A DNA stretch of 64,000 nt from UM-FILTER-47-13 sp964445195 (GCA_964445195.1 CAYUKA010000006.1:36724-100723), one strand, 5' to 3'; counted from the stretch's first letter, positions 24,058 through 34,511 are shown. Notes: generated from the sequence alone by a model not told the origin. Numbers and translations: made by a program.

Positions 24058-25155
24058 ATGATCACAAACATCAGAACGCTTGTCCTGCTGCTCGCCCTGC
24101 TCTGCCTGGCCGCCCCGCTGCAGGCGCAGGACTACCGGACCGTGACCGTCGCCGACGGGCTGGACTTTCCGTGGGCGGTCGATTTCCTGCCCGGCGGCGG
24201 TTATATCGTCACTGAAAAGCCGGGGCGGCTGCTGCGGATTGCGCCGGACGGCACAAAGACCGCGATCAGGGGACTGCCCGCCATCACCGCCCGGGCGCAG
24301 GGCGGGCTGCTTGACGTTGCGCTCAGCCCCGGCTTTAAAACGGACCGGCTCGTTTATATCAGCTATGTGGCCCGCGGTCAGGGCGGCACCGCGACAAGGG
24401 TGGCGCGCGGGCGGCTGGCCGGTGATGCGCTTGAAGATGTCGAGGTGATTTTCAGAGCCGCGCCGAACAAGCGCACAGACCTGCATTTCGGTTCCCGCCT
24501 GCTGTTCGCCCCGGACGGTACATTGCTGGTCACGCTCGGCGACCGGTTCTTTATGGACGAAGCGCAGGACCTGTCCAACCATATGGGCGCGATCATCCGC
24601 ATCAATCCCGATGGCAGCGTCCCGGCCGACAACCCGTTCATCGGCACGCCGGGCCATGATGAGAAGATCGTCACCTACGGCAACCGCAACGTCCAGGGCA
24701 TCGCCACGCAGCCCGGCACCGACACGGTCTGGTTCCACGAGCACGGCCCGCAGGGCGGCGATGAAGTGAATATCCTGAAGCCCGGCGTCAATTACGGCTG
24801 GCCGGTCATTTCCTACGGCATCAATTATGACGGCCGCCCGATTACCGACAAAACCCACCATGACGGCATGGAACAGCCGGTGATTCACTGGACGCCGTCA
24901 ATCGCGCCGTGCGGCATGGCGTTTTATGACGGTGACAAATTCCCTGACTGGCGCGGCGACCTGTTTGTCGGCGCGCTGGCCGGGGCCCATTTACGGCGGC
25001 TGGAAATCGACGGCCGGACCGTCACGGCCCAGCATGAGTTGCTGACAGAGCTGGAAAGCCGTATCCGCGATGTCGCCGCCGGGCCGGACGGCTATCTGTA
25101 TGTGCTGACCGATTCGCATGACGGTGCGCTGCTCCGGCTGGAACCGGCAAAATAA
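24058..25155 (+). CDS. periplasmic PQQ-type aldose sugar dehydrogenase
   Basis: A 365-residue protein with a cleavable signal peptide ending near LQAQ-DY. The six-bladed propeller landmarks are FPWAVDFLPGGGYIVTEKPG, HFGSRLLFAPDGTLLVTLGD, FHEHGPQGGDEVNILKPGVNYGWP and GDLFVGALAGAHLRRL. The family (YliI/Asd, glucose/sorbosone dehydrogenase) oxidises aldoses using PQQ and Ca. No PQQ synthesis genes are present here, so the cofactor may come from elsewhere. It starts 11 bp after mlaF. Confidence 0.88.
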   Translation: MITNIRTLVLLLALLCLAAPLQAQDYRTVTVADGLDFPWAVDFLPGGGYIVTEKPGRLLRIAPDGTKTAIRGLPAITARAQGGLLDVALSPGFKTDRLVYISYVARGQGGTATRVARGRLAGDALEDVEVIFRAAPNKRTDLHFGSRLLFAPDGTLLVTLGDRFFMDEAQDLSNHMGAIIRINPDGSVPADNPFIGTPGHDEKIVTYGNRNVQGIATQPGTDTVWFHEHGPQGGDEVNILKPGVNYGWPVISYGINYDGRPITDKTHHDGMEQPVIHWTPSIAPCGMAFYDGDKFPDWRGDLFVGALAGAHLRRLEIDGRTVTAQHELLTELESRIRDVAAGPDGYLYVLTDSHDGALLRLEPAK

Positions 25156-25204
25156 GGCGCGTTTTTGCCTTTTCTCCGCCACGATCCTGTGCCATATAAA
25201 TGCC

Positions 25205-27655
25205 ATGCGTTTCCTGTGGTATTCGTTCCTGGTGCTTTTTTCCCTTGGCATGCTCGGCCTGATGGCCGCCGCCGGGGGCGCTGTGTATGTTATTTCCTAT
25301 CACAGCCGCGACCTGCCGGATTACAGCCAGCTTAAGGATTACAAGCCGCCGGTCGTCACCCGCGTCTATGCCGGCGACGGCCGCCTGATGGCCGAGTTCG
25401 CCGAGCAAAAGCGCGTCTTCGTGCCGGTCGAGGAAATTCCCGATATCGTCAAACAGGCCTTTATCGCCGCCGAGGACCAGAATTTTTACAGTCATCCCGG
25501 CGTCGATTATTTCGCCATCGCCCGCGCCGCCGTCTCGAATTTCCAAAATCTCGGCACCGGCCGGCGCCCGGAAGGCGCCTCCACCATCACCCAGCAGGTC
25601 GCGAAGAACTTCCTGCTGACCAACGAAGTGTCCTTAAGCCGCAAAATCCGTGAAGCCATCCTCGCCTTCCGCATGGAACGGGCGATGAGCAAGGACCGCC
25701 TGCTTGAGCTATACCTAAACGAAATTTACCTCGGCGAACGATCATACGGCGTGGCGGCAGCCGCGCTGAACTATTTCAACAAGTCGCTCGAGGAGCTGGA
25801 AATCCACGAAGCCGCCTATCTCGCGGCCCTGCCGAAAGCGCCGAATAATTACCACCCGGTCCACGACCACCGCGCCGCGACCGACCGCCGCAACTGGGTG
25901 ATCACCCGGATGACCGAGGACGGGCATATCGCCCCGGCCCAGGCCGATCTTGCCAGGGCCAAGCCGCTGCAGATGATCCGCCGCGCCGATATGAATATCG
26001 TCGATGCGCCTTATTTTATCGAGGATGTGCGCCGCCAGCTGATTGCGCAATATGGCGACGAGGTCTTATATGGCGGCGGGCTGGCGGTGCGGACCAGCAT
26101 CGACCCGCGCCTGCAGGAGATCGCCGCGCGGGTGCTGCGCGAGGGCCTGACCGCCTATGACAAACGCCATGGCTGGCGCGGACCTCTGGAAAACTGGGAC
26201 ACGCTCGATGACTGGAACGCGCGGCTGCGCCGCTATGAGCGGCCGGGCAGCATGGCGCCGGACTGGCAACTGGCGGTGGTGCTGTCGACCACACATGACG
26301 AGGCGGTGATCGGCTTTGCCGACCGTTCGCGCGGCACGCTGAAGCGCGAATATTTAAGCTGGGCGCGCAAGGCGCTGCCGAATAACCGGGTCGGCCCGGA
26401 TGTGACCTCGGTCCGTGACGTGCTGCGCAGCGGCGACGTCATTATGGTCGACACCGTAACGCTGGAAAGCGGCGAAGAGGTTTACGGCCTGCGGCAAATC
26501 CCGCTCATCAACGGCGCGCTGGTGGCGATGGACCCGCACACCGGCCGTGTGCTGGCCATGGCCGGCGGCTGGTCTTATGAAGACAGCGAATTTAACCGCG
26601 CCACCCAGGCCTGGCGCCAGCCCGGCTCGGCCTTTAAACCCTTCGTTTATCTTGCCGCGCTCGATAAGGGCTTCACCCCGGCCACGCTGGTGCTGGACGC
26701 GCCGTTCGTCATCGACCAGGGGCCGGGCCTGCCGAAATGGCGGCCGTCCAATTACAGCAATGAATTTTACGGCCCGACACCCATCCGCGTCGGCATCGAA
26801 AAATCGCGCAACCTGATGACCGTGCGGCTGGCCGATTATGTCGGCATGGAAAGCATCGCCGATTATGTCGCGCGCTTCGGCGTCATGGATGACATGCAGC
26901 CGCATCTGGCCAACTCCCTTGGCGCCGGTGAAACGACGCTGCTGCGCCTGACCACCGGCTATGCGCAGTTCGTCAATGGCGGCAAGGAAATTGCCCCGAC
27001 CCTGATCGACCGGATTCAGGACCGGCGCGGCCAGACGATTTTCAGCCGCGACAGCCGCCCCTGCGAAAATTGCGGCCCGCTGATTGAATGGGCCGACCAG
27101 CCGGTGCCGGACGTGCCGGATATGCGCGAGCAGCTCGCCGATCCGCGCAAAGCCTACCAGATTGTTTCGATGCTTGAAGGCGTCGTCCAGCGCGGCACCG
27201 GCGTGCGGATTCGCGCGCTGAACCGGCCGCTGGCGGGCAAAACCGGCACCACCAACGAATCAAAAGATGTCTGGTTTATCGGCTTTTCACCCGACCTTGC
27301 CGTCGGCGTGTTCGCCGGCTTTGACGAGCCGCGCCCGCTCGGCCGCAAGGAAACCGGCTCTTCGGTCGCCGTGCCGATCTTCCGCGATTTCATGGACGAA
27401 GCGCTGGCCGACACGCCGGCGATGCCGTTCCGGGTGCCGCGCGGCGTCCGCCAGGTCCAGATCAACGCCGAAACCGGTACCCGCGCCCGCATCGGCGACA
27501 GCAAGGTGATCTGGGAAGCCTTCCTGACCGGCACCGAGCCTACCGATAAAATCTATATTCTCGACGGCAACGGCATCAGCCTGATGTCAAACGTCAACGC
27601 CGCCGGCGGCAGCGGCCCGAGCGCCGCGACAATCGGCACCGGCGGCCTGTATTAA
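25205..27655 (+). CDS. mrcA: penicillin-binding protein 1A
   Basis: An 816-residue bifunctional wall synthase. MRFLWYSFLVLFSLG begins the single membrane anchor; the frame extends further upstream without a ribosome site. The GT51 domain has EDQNFYSHPGVDYFAIARA with the catalytic Glu and ASTITQQVAKNFLL. The transpeptidase domain has SAFK (PGSAFKPFVYLAAL), SRN (EKSRNLMTVRLAD) and KTGTTN. An insert of about 130 residues between domains includes an OB-like fold as in Gram-negative PBP1A. It is convergent with the next gene. Confidence 0.95.
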   Translation: MRFLWYSFLVLFSLGMLGLMAAAGGAVYVISYHSRDLPDYSQLKDYKPPVVTRVYAGDGRLMAEFAEQKRVFVPVEEIPDIVKQAFIAAEDQNFYSHPGVDYFAIARAAVSNFQNLGTGRRPEGASTITQQVAKNFLLTNEVSLSRKIREAILAFRMERAMSKDRLLELYLNEIYLGERSYGVAAAALNYFNKSLEELEIHEAAYLAALPKAPNNYHPVHDHRAATDRRNWVITRMTEDGHIAPAQADLARAKPLQMIRRADMNIVDAPYFIEDVRRQLIAQYGDEVLYGGGLAVRTSIDPRLQEIAARVLREGLTAYDKRHGWRGPLENWDTLDDWNARLRRYERPGSMAPDWQLAVVLSTTHDEAVIGFADRSRGTLKREYLSWARKALPNNRVGPDVTSVRDVLRSGDVIMVDTVTLESGEEVYGLRQIPLINGALVAMDPHTGRVLAMAGGWSYEDSEFNRATQAWRQPGSAFKPFVYLAALDKGFTPATLVLDAPFVIDQGPGLPKWRPSNYSNEFYGPTPIRVGIEKSRNLMTVRLADYVGMESIADYVARFGVMDDMQPHLANSLGAGETTLLRLTTGYAQFVNGGKEIAPTLIDRIQDRRGQTIFSRDSRPCENCGPLIEWADQPVPDVPDMREQLADPRKAYQIVSMLEGVVQRGTGVRIRALNRPLAGKTGTTNESKDVWFIGFSPDLAVGVFAGFDEPRPLGRKETGSSVAVPIFRDFMDEALADTPAMPFRVPRGVRQVQINAETGTRARIGDSKVIWEAFLTGTEPTDKIYILDGNGISLMSNVNAAGGSGPSAATIGTGGLY

Positions 27656-27660
27656 TTTCA

Positions 27661-28467
27661 TTAAAACTGGATTTTGTGTTCGATCGCCCGGCGCCCGTCG
27701 GTGAGTGTTAATGTCACTTCATGACCGAATATATAATCGGTCAGGTTGTCGACCCCCTCCGGCGCGGCAATCCGGATCTGCGCCTGCCGGGCATCCTCTG
27801 CTGAAACCGTAATCTCCGGCACGGCGGTCACATACAGATCCGGCACCTCGGCAAATAAATCGGCCTGTTCAAACCCAGCCTGCGCAAAAGCGTTAATCAC
27901 CAGCGCCTGCGGACCGACCACGGCATTTTCGATATACAAAGACGGCAGGCGGTCCGGTGCCGGCAACCGCGAAAGTGCTTCCGCAAGCAGCGGCGCATCT
28001 TCAGCGGCGCCGTCCAGCACCTTATCCAGCGCCACGCTCTGCGGCACGCAGATATCCTTGCACACCATGATATCGGCTTTCAGGGCCAGCGCCACCGGCG
28101 CCCCGTCATCACGCGGCGTGATCACCACCGGCAACAGGACCGTGCCCTCATAGCCGAAACTATACAACCCCATCGTCTCAAACCGTTTGGGCACCGGCCA
28201 TAAAATATCAGCCTGCGCGAGGTTGTCCGCGCCGGTCCAGTCAAAGCGGGGCGGCAAACCGCCATCGCCGGGCATGCGCCAGTACGCATGCCAGCCCTCA
28301 TCAAGCCGAATTTCCACCCCGGCCAGCCGGCCATGGTCCTGATGCATGCCGCCGTCAACCAGCCGCGCCTGCAGGTAATCGGCCCGGATCCAGCCGTTTT
28401 CCGCCGCCGCCGCAGGGGCGCACCAGAGACACAGCGCCAGCCACAATGTCAAAATCTTACTCATCAT
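27661..28467 (-). CDS. exported DsbD-alpha/ScsB N-terminal-like protein
   Basis: A 268-residue protein with a signal peptide ending around CAPAAAAE. The core matches the soluble N-terminal region of DsbD/ScsB proteins: VEIRLDEGWHAYWRMPGDGGLPPRFDW, then ADIMVCKDICVPQSVALD with a C-x-x-x-C pair, and VYxxG-type strands. The membrane and C-terminal thioredoxin domains of full DsbD are absent, so this is a stand-alone domain. It may shuttle reducing power to a periplasmic substrate. Start chosen at MMSKILTLW. Confidence 0.7.
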   Translation of the reverse strand: MMSKILTLWLALCLWCAPAAAAENGWIRADYLQARLVDGGMHQDHGRLAGVEIRLDEGWHAYWRMPGDGGLPPRFDWTGADNLAQADILWPVPKRFETMGLYSFGYEGTVLLPVVITPRDDGAPVALALKADIMVCKDICVPQSVALDKVLDGAAEDAPLLAEALSRLPAPDRLPSLYIENAVVGPQALVINAFAQAGFEQADLFAEVPDLYVTAVPEITVSAEDARQAQIRIAAPEGVDNLTDYIFGHEVTLTLTDGRRAIEHKIQF

Positions 28468-28539
28468 CAAAAGCTTGCCTGCATATTGTCGTAAACTATG
28501 ATAATAATATAGAGATACAGGTAAAATTATAAACCCGTT

Positions 28540-29148
28540 ATGAGTGACGAACGCAAAGATCAGGATCAAAAGGCAGATCCACAACAAGATCCGGCTTATC
28601 TGACCGGGCGGCTGCTGCTGGCGATGCCGGCAATGGGCGACCCGCGCTTTCACAAGGCGGTGATCTATATGTGCGCCCATGACGAGAACGGCGCGATGGG
28701 GCTGGTCATCAATCACGTCCTGCCCGGTATCGACCTGACCCAGCTGCTGGAGCAACTGAATATCACACCTGAACAGGATAAAACGCCCGATACACCGGTC
28801 TTAAGCGGCGGACCGGTCGAAACAGCCCGCGGTTTCGTGCTGCATTCAAGCGATTTTTCACAGTCGGATACGATCAAGATCGATGAAAAGTTCAGTGTCA
28901 CCGGCACGATTGATGCGCTGAAAACCATCGCCAGCGGCGAAGGCCCGGACAAGATGCTGTTCATTCTCGGCTATGCCGGCTGGGGCTCCGGGCAGCTCGA
29001 CCAGGAAATCCAGCAAAATGCCTGGCTGGTCACCGATGCCGACCCGGAACTGATTTTCGCCGCCGCGCCGGATGAAAAATGGGACAAGGCAATCGGACAG
29101 ATGGGCATCGACCCGGCCATGCTGTCCGGGCAGGCCGGTCGGGCTTAA
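28540..29148 (+). CDS. YqgE/AlgH family protein
   Basis: A 202-residue protein with the family pattern LTGRLLLAMPAMGDPRFHKAVIYMCAHDENGAMGLVINHVL and LFILGYAGWGSGQLDQEIQQNAWL. The molecular role of this widely conserved family is unsettled; AlgH was named for alginate regulation in Pseudomonas. The first 15 residues are charged and variable. Divergent from the DsbD-alpha-like gene. Confidence 0.9.
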   Translation: MSDERKDQDQKADPQQDPAYLTGRLLLAMPAMGDPRFHKAVIYMCAHDENGAMGLVINHVLPGIDLTQLLEQLNITPEQDKTPDTPVLSGGPVETARGFVLHSSDFSQSDTIKIDEKFSVTGTIDALKTIASGEGPDKMLFILGYAGWGSGQLDQEIQQNAWLVTDADPELIFAAAPDEKWDKAIGQMGIDPAMLSGQAGRA

Positions 29149-29225
29149 GGGCCCGCACGCCCTCTTTGCAACGCACAAAAAATCTGTCATGCTGTGCATT
29201 AAGGTTATCGTCAAACGGGAAACGC

Positions 29226-29591
29226 ATGTCAGCCCCGCAAGATCACAAAGGCCTGAAACGATTGTGGAACGCGTTGTTTCACTCCCTGTACGGCCTGCGG
29301 GCCTGTGTGCGGACCGAAGAGGCCTTCCGGCAGGAACTGGCGCTGGCCGTGATCATGATCCCGCTCGGCCTGTATCTCGGCAACACGCCGGTTGAGAAAA
29401 CCCTGCTCTGCGTGAGCGTATTGCTGGTCCTGCTGGTCGAATTGCTGAATACCGCCATTGAACGCGCGATCGACCGGATTTCCTTTGAAAAACACGAACT
29501 CTCTAAAGAGGCCAAGGATATGGGCAGCGCCGCCGTGCTGATCAGCCTGCTGATCGCGGTGCTAACTTGGGCGATTATCCTGAGCGCCTGA
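29226..29591 (+). CDS. dgkA: diacylglycerol kinase
   Basis: A 121-residue membrane protein with three transmembrane helices and the DgkA catalytic segment LLVELLNTAIERAIDRI followed by LSKEAKDMGSAAVLISLL. It recycles diacylglycerol to phosphatidic acid. Start taken at MSAPQDHKGL, the last Met before the conserved core. Its final 30 nt overlap the end of the convergent acetyltransferase gene. Confidence 0.93.
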   Translation: MSAPQDHKGLKRLWNALFHSLYGLRACVRTEEAFRQELALAVIMIPLGLYLGNTPVEKTLLCVSVLLVLLVELLNTAIERAIDRISFEKHELSKEAKDMGSAAVLISLLIAVLTWAIILSA

Positions 29592-30215
29592 CGAATCCCG
29601 CGGCGAAGCTGTCATCCAGTCTTCGACATTCAAACCGAATAAGCGGTGATCCTGCCAGCGCCCGTCAATCTGCACATAACGGGCCGCAAAGCCTTCTTCG
29701 GTAAAGCCGAGCCGCAGCAACAGCCGGCGGCTGCGCTCGTTATCCGGCAGGCAGGCAGCATTGAAACGGTGCAGCTTCAATTTGCGAAACCCGAAATCGA
29801 CAATCATCGTCAGCGCTTCGCGCATATAGCCGTGCCCCTGCTGATCGCGGGCCAGCCAGTAACCGAGACTGGCATATTGCGCCGCCCCGCGGCAGACATT
29901 GTTGATATTCACACCGCCCAGCAGCGTATCGTCACGGCGACCGAACAGCAAAAACGCATAGGCGCGGTCTTCATGCCATTCCCGCGTCTGCCGTGCCAGC
30001 CGGCGACCAAAAAAATCCGGGCTCAGGCAATCTTCCGGCCAATGCGGTTCATAAGGTTTGAGAAAGGAACGGTCACGACCGCGCACCGCCGCCCAAAGGC
30101 GCGCATCATCCACCCGCGGCGGCCGGGCGTAAAGGCGGGGACCTTGCAAGGTCAGTGCGGGCAGGAGGGCGTCCGGCGAGGCTTTCTCAGTACGGCGCGC
30201 TTTCGCCCAGATCAT
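29562..30215 (-). CDS. RimJ/RimL-type GNAT acetyltransferase
   Basis: A 217-residue protein. The typical pattern includes LYARPPRVDDARLWAAVRGRDRSFL, GVNINNVCRGAAQYASLGYWL, the acetyl-CoA loop RDQQGHGYMREALTMIVDFGF and RFNAACLPDNERSRRLLLRLGFTEEGFA. This resembles ribosomal-protein N-terminal acetyltransferases. The start overlaps the stop of the upstream M16 peptidase by 4 nt, so the two are translationally coupled. The 3' end overlaps dgkA. Confidence 0.88.
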   Translation of the reverse strand: MIWAKARRTEKASPDALLPALTLQGPRLYARPPRVDDARLWAAVRGRDRSFLKPYEPHWPEDCLSPDFFGRRLARQTREWHEDRAYAFLLFGRRDDTLLGGVNINNVCRGAAQYASLGYWLARDQQGHGYMREALTMIVDFGFRKLKLHRFNAACLPDNERSRRLLLRLGFTEEGFAARYVQIDGRWQDHRLFGLNVEDWMTASPRDSSGAQDNRPS

Positions 30216-31483
30216 GCCGCCCGCCTGCCGGTCAGCCGTCCGGATAAAGTGTCATAAGACTCAAGCCTGCCAAGCGGCCCCAGCGCCGCCAGTGTCGGCG
30301 GGCCGGCGAACAGCCGTGCCGCCAGTGCACTGACATCGGCGGCACTCACCGCTTCAAGCTTTGCCAGCTTGTCCTGTATATCAGGCGCCGTGCCGAAATG
30401 GATCAGGTGCTTGGCCTGCTGGTTCGCGCGGCGCATCATCGACTCGCGGCCCATCAGCAGCGCCGCGCGCATCTGCGCTTTAGCGCGGCCCAACTCCTCA
30501 TCGCTCACGGCCTGCGTTACCTTGCCCAGCTCATCACACAAAACCGGCACCAACTCCGGCAGGTCATCCGGCCCGGTCCCGGCATAAACCAGAAACTGGC
30601 CACCGTCCTGATACGGGGAGAAATGCGAAAACACGCTATAGACCAGCCCGCGTTTTTCACGGATTTCCTGAAACAGGCGCGAAGACATGCCGCCGCCCAG
30701 CAGGGTTGACAGCAGCCCGGCGGCGAAAAATTCATCGGCGCCACGCGCCACCCCGTCAAAGCCGAGCACGATGTGGCTTTGCTCCAGCTCTTTTTCGGTC
30801 CGGTGCTCGCCGCCGCGATAGGCGGCAGCGCTTTCATTGACCGCCTGATCAGCAGGCAGGGCCGCAAATAAATCACCGGCCAGCGCCACCAGCAAATCAT
30901 GATCCAGATTCCCGGCGGCTGAAACCACCAGCCGCGCCGGCGTATAGCAGCGGCGCACATAGTCCATTAACGTGTCCCGGCTCATCGCCTTAATAATCCC
31001 GGGCCGGCCCAGGATCGGCGCGCCCAGCGCCTGATCCGGGTAAGCGGTTTCCTGATAATAATCGAAGATAATGTCATCCGGCGTATCAAGCGTCATACCG
31101 ATTTCCTGCAGGATCACATGGCGTTCGCGCTCAACCTCGTCATCGGGCATCAGCGGGTTCTGGATCAGGTCGGCCAGCACGGTCAGCGCCAACGGCAAAT
31201 CCTCTTTCAGCAAATGCATATGATAAGAGGTGATCTCACGGCTGGTATAGGCGTTCATCTGGCCGCCGACATCCTCGATCTGCTCGGCAATCTGGGCGGC
31301 GCTGCGGGTCGGTGTGCCCTTGAACATCATATGCTCGACCATATGGGCGACGCCGTTATCCTGCATGTCTTCATGCCGGGTGCCGACCGCGGCCCAGATG
31401 CCGACCGCGGCGCTTTCAACCGCGGGCACGCTGTCCGTGATCACCCGCAGGCCCGAAGGCAATGTTGTAATCTGAATGCTCAT
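30212..31483 (-). CDS. M16 zinc peptidase, processing-peptidase type
   Basis: A 423-residue enzyme with the inverted zinc motif HMVEHMMFKGT (H-x-x-E-H, about residues 47-51) and the later acidic ligand region in ERHVILQEIGMTLDTPDD. LEQSHIVLGFDGVARG and GMSSRLFQEIREKRGLVYSVFSHFSPY are signatures of the mitochondrial-processing-peptidase-like branch. It lies downstream of a second, damaged M16 gene, though the two are of different subtypes. Confidence 0.93.
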   Translation of the reverse strand: MSIQITTLPSGLRVITDSVPAVESAAVGIWAAVGTRHEDMQDNGVAHMVEHMMFKGTPTRSAAQIAEQIEDVGGQMNAYTSREITSYHMHLLKEDLPLALTVLADLIQNPLMPDDEVERERHVILQEIGMTLDTPDDIIFDYYQETAYPDQALGAPILGRPGIIKAMSRDTLMDYVRRCYTPARLVVSAAGNLDHDLLVALAGDLFAALPADQAVNESAAAYRGGEHRTEKELEQSHIVLGFDGVARGADEFFAAGLLSTLLGGGMSSRLFQEIREKRGLVYSVFSHFSPYQDGGQFLVYAGTGPDDLPELVPVLCDELGKVTQAVSDEELGRAKAQMRAALLMGRESMMRRANQQAKHLIHFGTAPDIQDKLAKLEAVSAADVSALAARLFAGPPTLAALGPLGRLESYDTLSGRLTGRRAA

Positions 31484-31532
31484 ACTGTCTGTCTAATGCA
31501 GAACAGTCTGCATATCAACAGGAACGGCAATT

Positions 31533-32926
31533 TTATGCCGGCTTTACATCTGGCGGGGGCAGCGCCGTTTCGGGCGGGCGCCCGAGCAGCGCCTTGAATT
31601 CTTTAAATGACGGCAGAATATCCGTGCGCCCCATCGCCGCATAATACAAATCACCGGCGATGAAATGGTCGTGGATGGCCGCGCGCACGTCTTCACCTGT
31701 CACCTGATCTAGATAATCTGTATAATCTGTCTTAGGCTCTTCAAATGACCCGATCCGCGAAAGATAATAACAAAAAGTCGCCATGTTGCTCTGAGCGGCA
31801 GGGCCCAGTTCGATACCATGATAATATATACCTTTAGCGTATCTTTTCGCACGCTTCAGGATATTGTCATCCGTCTCACTGGCTGCCATACGAACGAGGT
31901 CGGTGATCCCCTGCACAAGCTGCGGGCCGTTTTCCGCCTTTACAAGCGCGCCAACAGACAGGCTGTGCTTGTTGAAGTCTAAAAATAGTGAGCCCTGTGC
32001 CTCATAAACGAGTTTTTGATCACCTCTTAAATAACGGTTGCCAAGCAATCTCAAATACATACCGGCGACCATCGCCGCCGCCCGGGTCGCCGGATCATCA
32101 CAGGTTTCTACCAAGACGCCGGCGGCAACAGCCGTCTTGAGGCTGCCAGGCTGGTTAACAAAATTACAGTTCGGGCGTTTTGTATCCTGTTGCGGCTTAC
32201 CGGATGGTAAAGACCTGTCTGATGGCGTAAAGTATCTCTTCAGCATCCTGTCAGCCGTCCGGGATGACACAGGACCGGAGAAAACCGCCGTCATATTACC
32301 GGCATGGTAATGGCGGTCGGTAAAGGTCTGCACATCATCAATACTGATCCGTGGCACGCTCGCCAGCCTTTCATCAAAAGTCGGCACGTAATAGGGGTTG
32401 GCTGCATTGACAATGGCGTTTCTCCATTTAGCATTCCAATCACTATCATTTAACAACAGCTCGGTTTCCATTATGTTTTTTTCGCCCGCGAAACTATCCG
32501 CATCAATACGGGGGCGATCTAAAATCCGGGCGAGCAGCCGCACAAGCTCCGCATCACGCCCAAGCGCCCAGGGAATGCTTCCATAAAAACCGTGTGATCA
32601 CGATAGGTCGAGGCGCCAAACTTACCGCCCAGATCTTCAATATGGTCAATCAGCTCGATATTATTTAAGCCCGGCTGATTGAGGACCTGATGCTCGGCCA
32701 AATGCGCCAGTTCCTCAAGACCGGGCGGACAATCTGCATGGCCGGAATGAAACACAAAACAAAATTGTAACTCATCAGCATTGAAGTCAGTTCTGGTTAT
32801 AACGGTGGCGCCCGATTCATGATCAAACGAACGAAGCCCTTTACTGTGTTTATTGAACAGGCGGTTCAAATCTCTCCAGCGGCGGCTCAGAAACTGCCGC
32901 AGAGGCGAATCCGGTTTAATCATCAT
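31533..32926 (-). pseudogene. second M16-family peptidase, frameshifted
   Basis: Two overlapping frames form one M16 protein of about 464 residues. The first (from ATG 32926) carries LEELAHLAEHQVLNQPG with H-x-x-E-H, then FGASTYRDHTVFMEAF, and leaves frame near 32571. The second resumes WALGRDAELVRLLARILDRP and runs to 31533 with the C-terminal M16 domain. One missing base in the CCC run at 32571-32573 explains it: adding a C gives F-P-W-A-L-G. No other stops are seen, so the event is recent or a sequencing error. Base composition is more AT-rich than in the neighbours. Confidence 0.8.
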
Positions 32927-33040
32927 TTACAACCCCGTAGCCCTGCGATATGCGAAACCGCAGCACTCAAAAATAAACAATGAGCTTATTGCCATACATT
33001 ATAAAATTATGCAAAAAATATCCCGCCTGCGGCGCAATGA

Positions 33041-34447
33041 TCAGAAACTGCCGCCATGCCGGATAAAGGCGCGGACCTTATCGAGATCATTCGGCAGCAC
33101 CATGAAATGCTCGGCCTTTTTCATCAGCGCCGCCAGGCGCGGTTCCACCGGCGGCGGCGTACCAAGCGCCTGTTCGACCGCTTCGGGGAATTTCGCCGGG
33201 TGGGCGCAGGCCAGCACCACCATCGGCACGGCCGGCTCGGCCGCCATCATATCCGCCGCCCCATGCAGCGCGACCGCCGTATGCGGGTCGATCACAACGC
33301 CGGTTTCCTCGTAACAGCGTTTCATCACCGCCATCGTATCAAGATCGCTGCAGCGCTGCGCCGCAAACTCGGCCCGCGCCCTGGCCATCAAATCCTTATC
33401 AAGCCGCAATGCTTTTTTGGTTTTAAATGTGTCCATCGCTTTGGTTAGCGGACCCGGATCGCGGCCCATCAGATCAAACAGGTAACGCTCGAAGTTACTC
33501 GAAACCTGGATATCCATGCTGGGCGAAAGCGAGGGCAGCACTTTTTCAGTCCGCATCTCGCCGCTTTCGAAAAAGCGCGTCAATATATCGTTGCGGTTAG
33601 TGGCAATGCCCAGCCGGTGGACCGGCAGCCCCATCCGCCGCGCCGCATAGGCTGCATAGACATTGCCGAAATTCCCGGTCGGCACGGTAAAGGACACCGC
33701 CCGGTCCGGCCCGCCCAGCGCCAGCGCCGCCGCGAAATAATAAACCGTCTGGGCCATGATCCGCGCCCAGTTGATCGAGTTTACCGCCGACAGGTTCAGC
33801 TCCCTGCGCAGCGCCTCATCGGCAAACATGGCCTTGACCAGCGCCTGGCAGTCATCGAACGTGCCTTCGAGGGCAATATTGTGCACGTTCGGCGCATCGA
33901 CTGTGGTCATCTGCCGCCGCTGTACATCGGAGGTCCGGCCCTGCGGGTGCAGGATGAAAATATCGATATTGCGGCAGCCCCGGCAGGCTTCGATCGCCGC
34001 ACTGCCGGTATCGCCGGAGGTCGCCCCGACAATCGTGATCCGTTCGCCCCTTTGCTCGAGCACGTGATCGAACAGCCGCCCGAGCAGCTGCAGGGCATAA
34101 TCCTTGAATGACAAAGTCGGGCCGTGAAACAGCTCCATGATCCAGGCATTCGGCCCGATCTGGACCAGCGGCGCCACCGCGCCGTGATCGAAAGCCCCGC
34201 CCTCGTAGGTATCGGTGACAATCCGATGCAGTGCATCCTTGTCGATATCGTCACCGGTAAAAGACGGGATGATCTGCAGGGCGATATCGGCATAGCTCAT
34301 CCCCTGCATGTGATCGAGCAGCCGGCGGTCAAGATCCGGCCAGCGGTCCGGCACATACAGCCCGCCATCCGGCGCCATGCCGGCTAGTAAAACATCGGTG
34401 AAAGAACGCGTTCCGCCGCCGCCGCGGGTGGAAAGATACTTTATCAT
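33041..34447 (-). CDS. thrC: threonine synthase
   Basis: A 468-residue PLP enzyme. The PLP-lysine motif is FHGPTLSFKDYALQLLG (about residue 112), followed by the phosphate-binding GATSGDTGSAAIEA, and VPTGNFGNVYAAYAARRMGLPV is characteristic of the long proteobacterial/fungal class. It converts O-phosphohomoserine to threonine. No other threonine gene lies beside it. The 114-bp spacer to the M16 gene upstream shows no clear promoter signal. Confidence 0.96.
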   Translation of the reverse strand: MIKYLSTRGGGGTRSFTDVLLAGMAPDGGLYVPDRWPDLDRRLLDHMQGMSYADIALQIIPSFTGDDIDKDALHRIVTDTYEGGAFDHGAVAPLVQIGPNAWIMELFHGPTLSFKDYALQLLGRLFDHVLEQRGERITIVGATSGDTGSAAIEACRGCRNIDIFILHPQGRTSDVQRRQMTTVDAPNVHNIALEGTFDDCQALVKAMFADEALRRELNLSAVNSINWARIMAQTVYYFAAALALGGPDRAVSFTVPTGNFGNVYAAYAARRMGLPVHRLGIATNRNDILTRFFESGEMRTEKVLPSLSPSMDIQVSSNFERYLFDLMGRDPGPLTKAMDTFKTKKALRLDKDLMARARAEFAAQRCSDLDTMAVMKRCYEETGVVIDPHTAVALHGAADMMAAEPAVPMVVLACAHPAKFPEAVEQALGTPPPVEPRLAALMKKAEHFMVLPNDLDKVRAFIRHGGSF

Positions 34448-34511
34448 GGCGCTATTTCATCACAGACGCGCCGCAATGTCATGGGGAATTCGAACCTGTT
34501 TGGATACTGTC

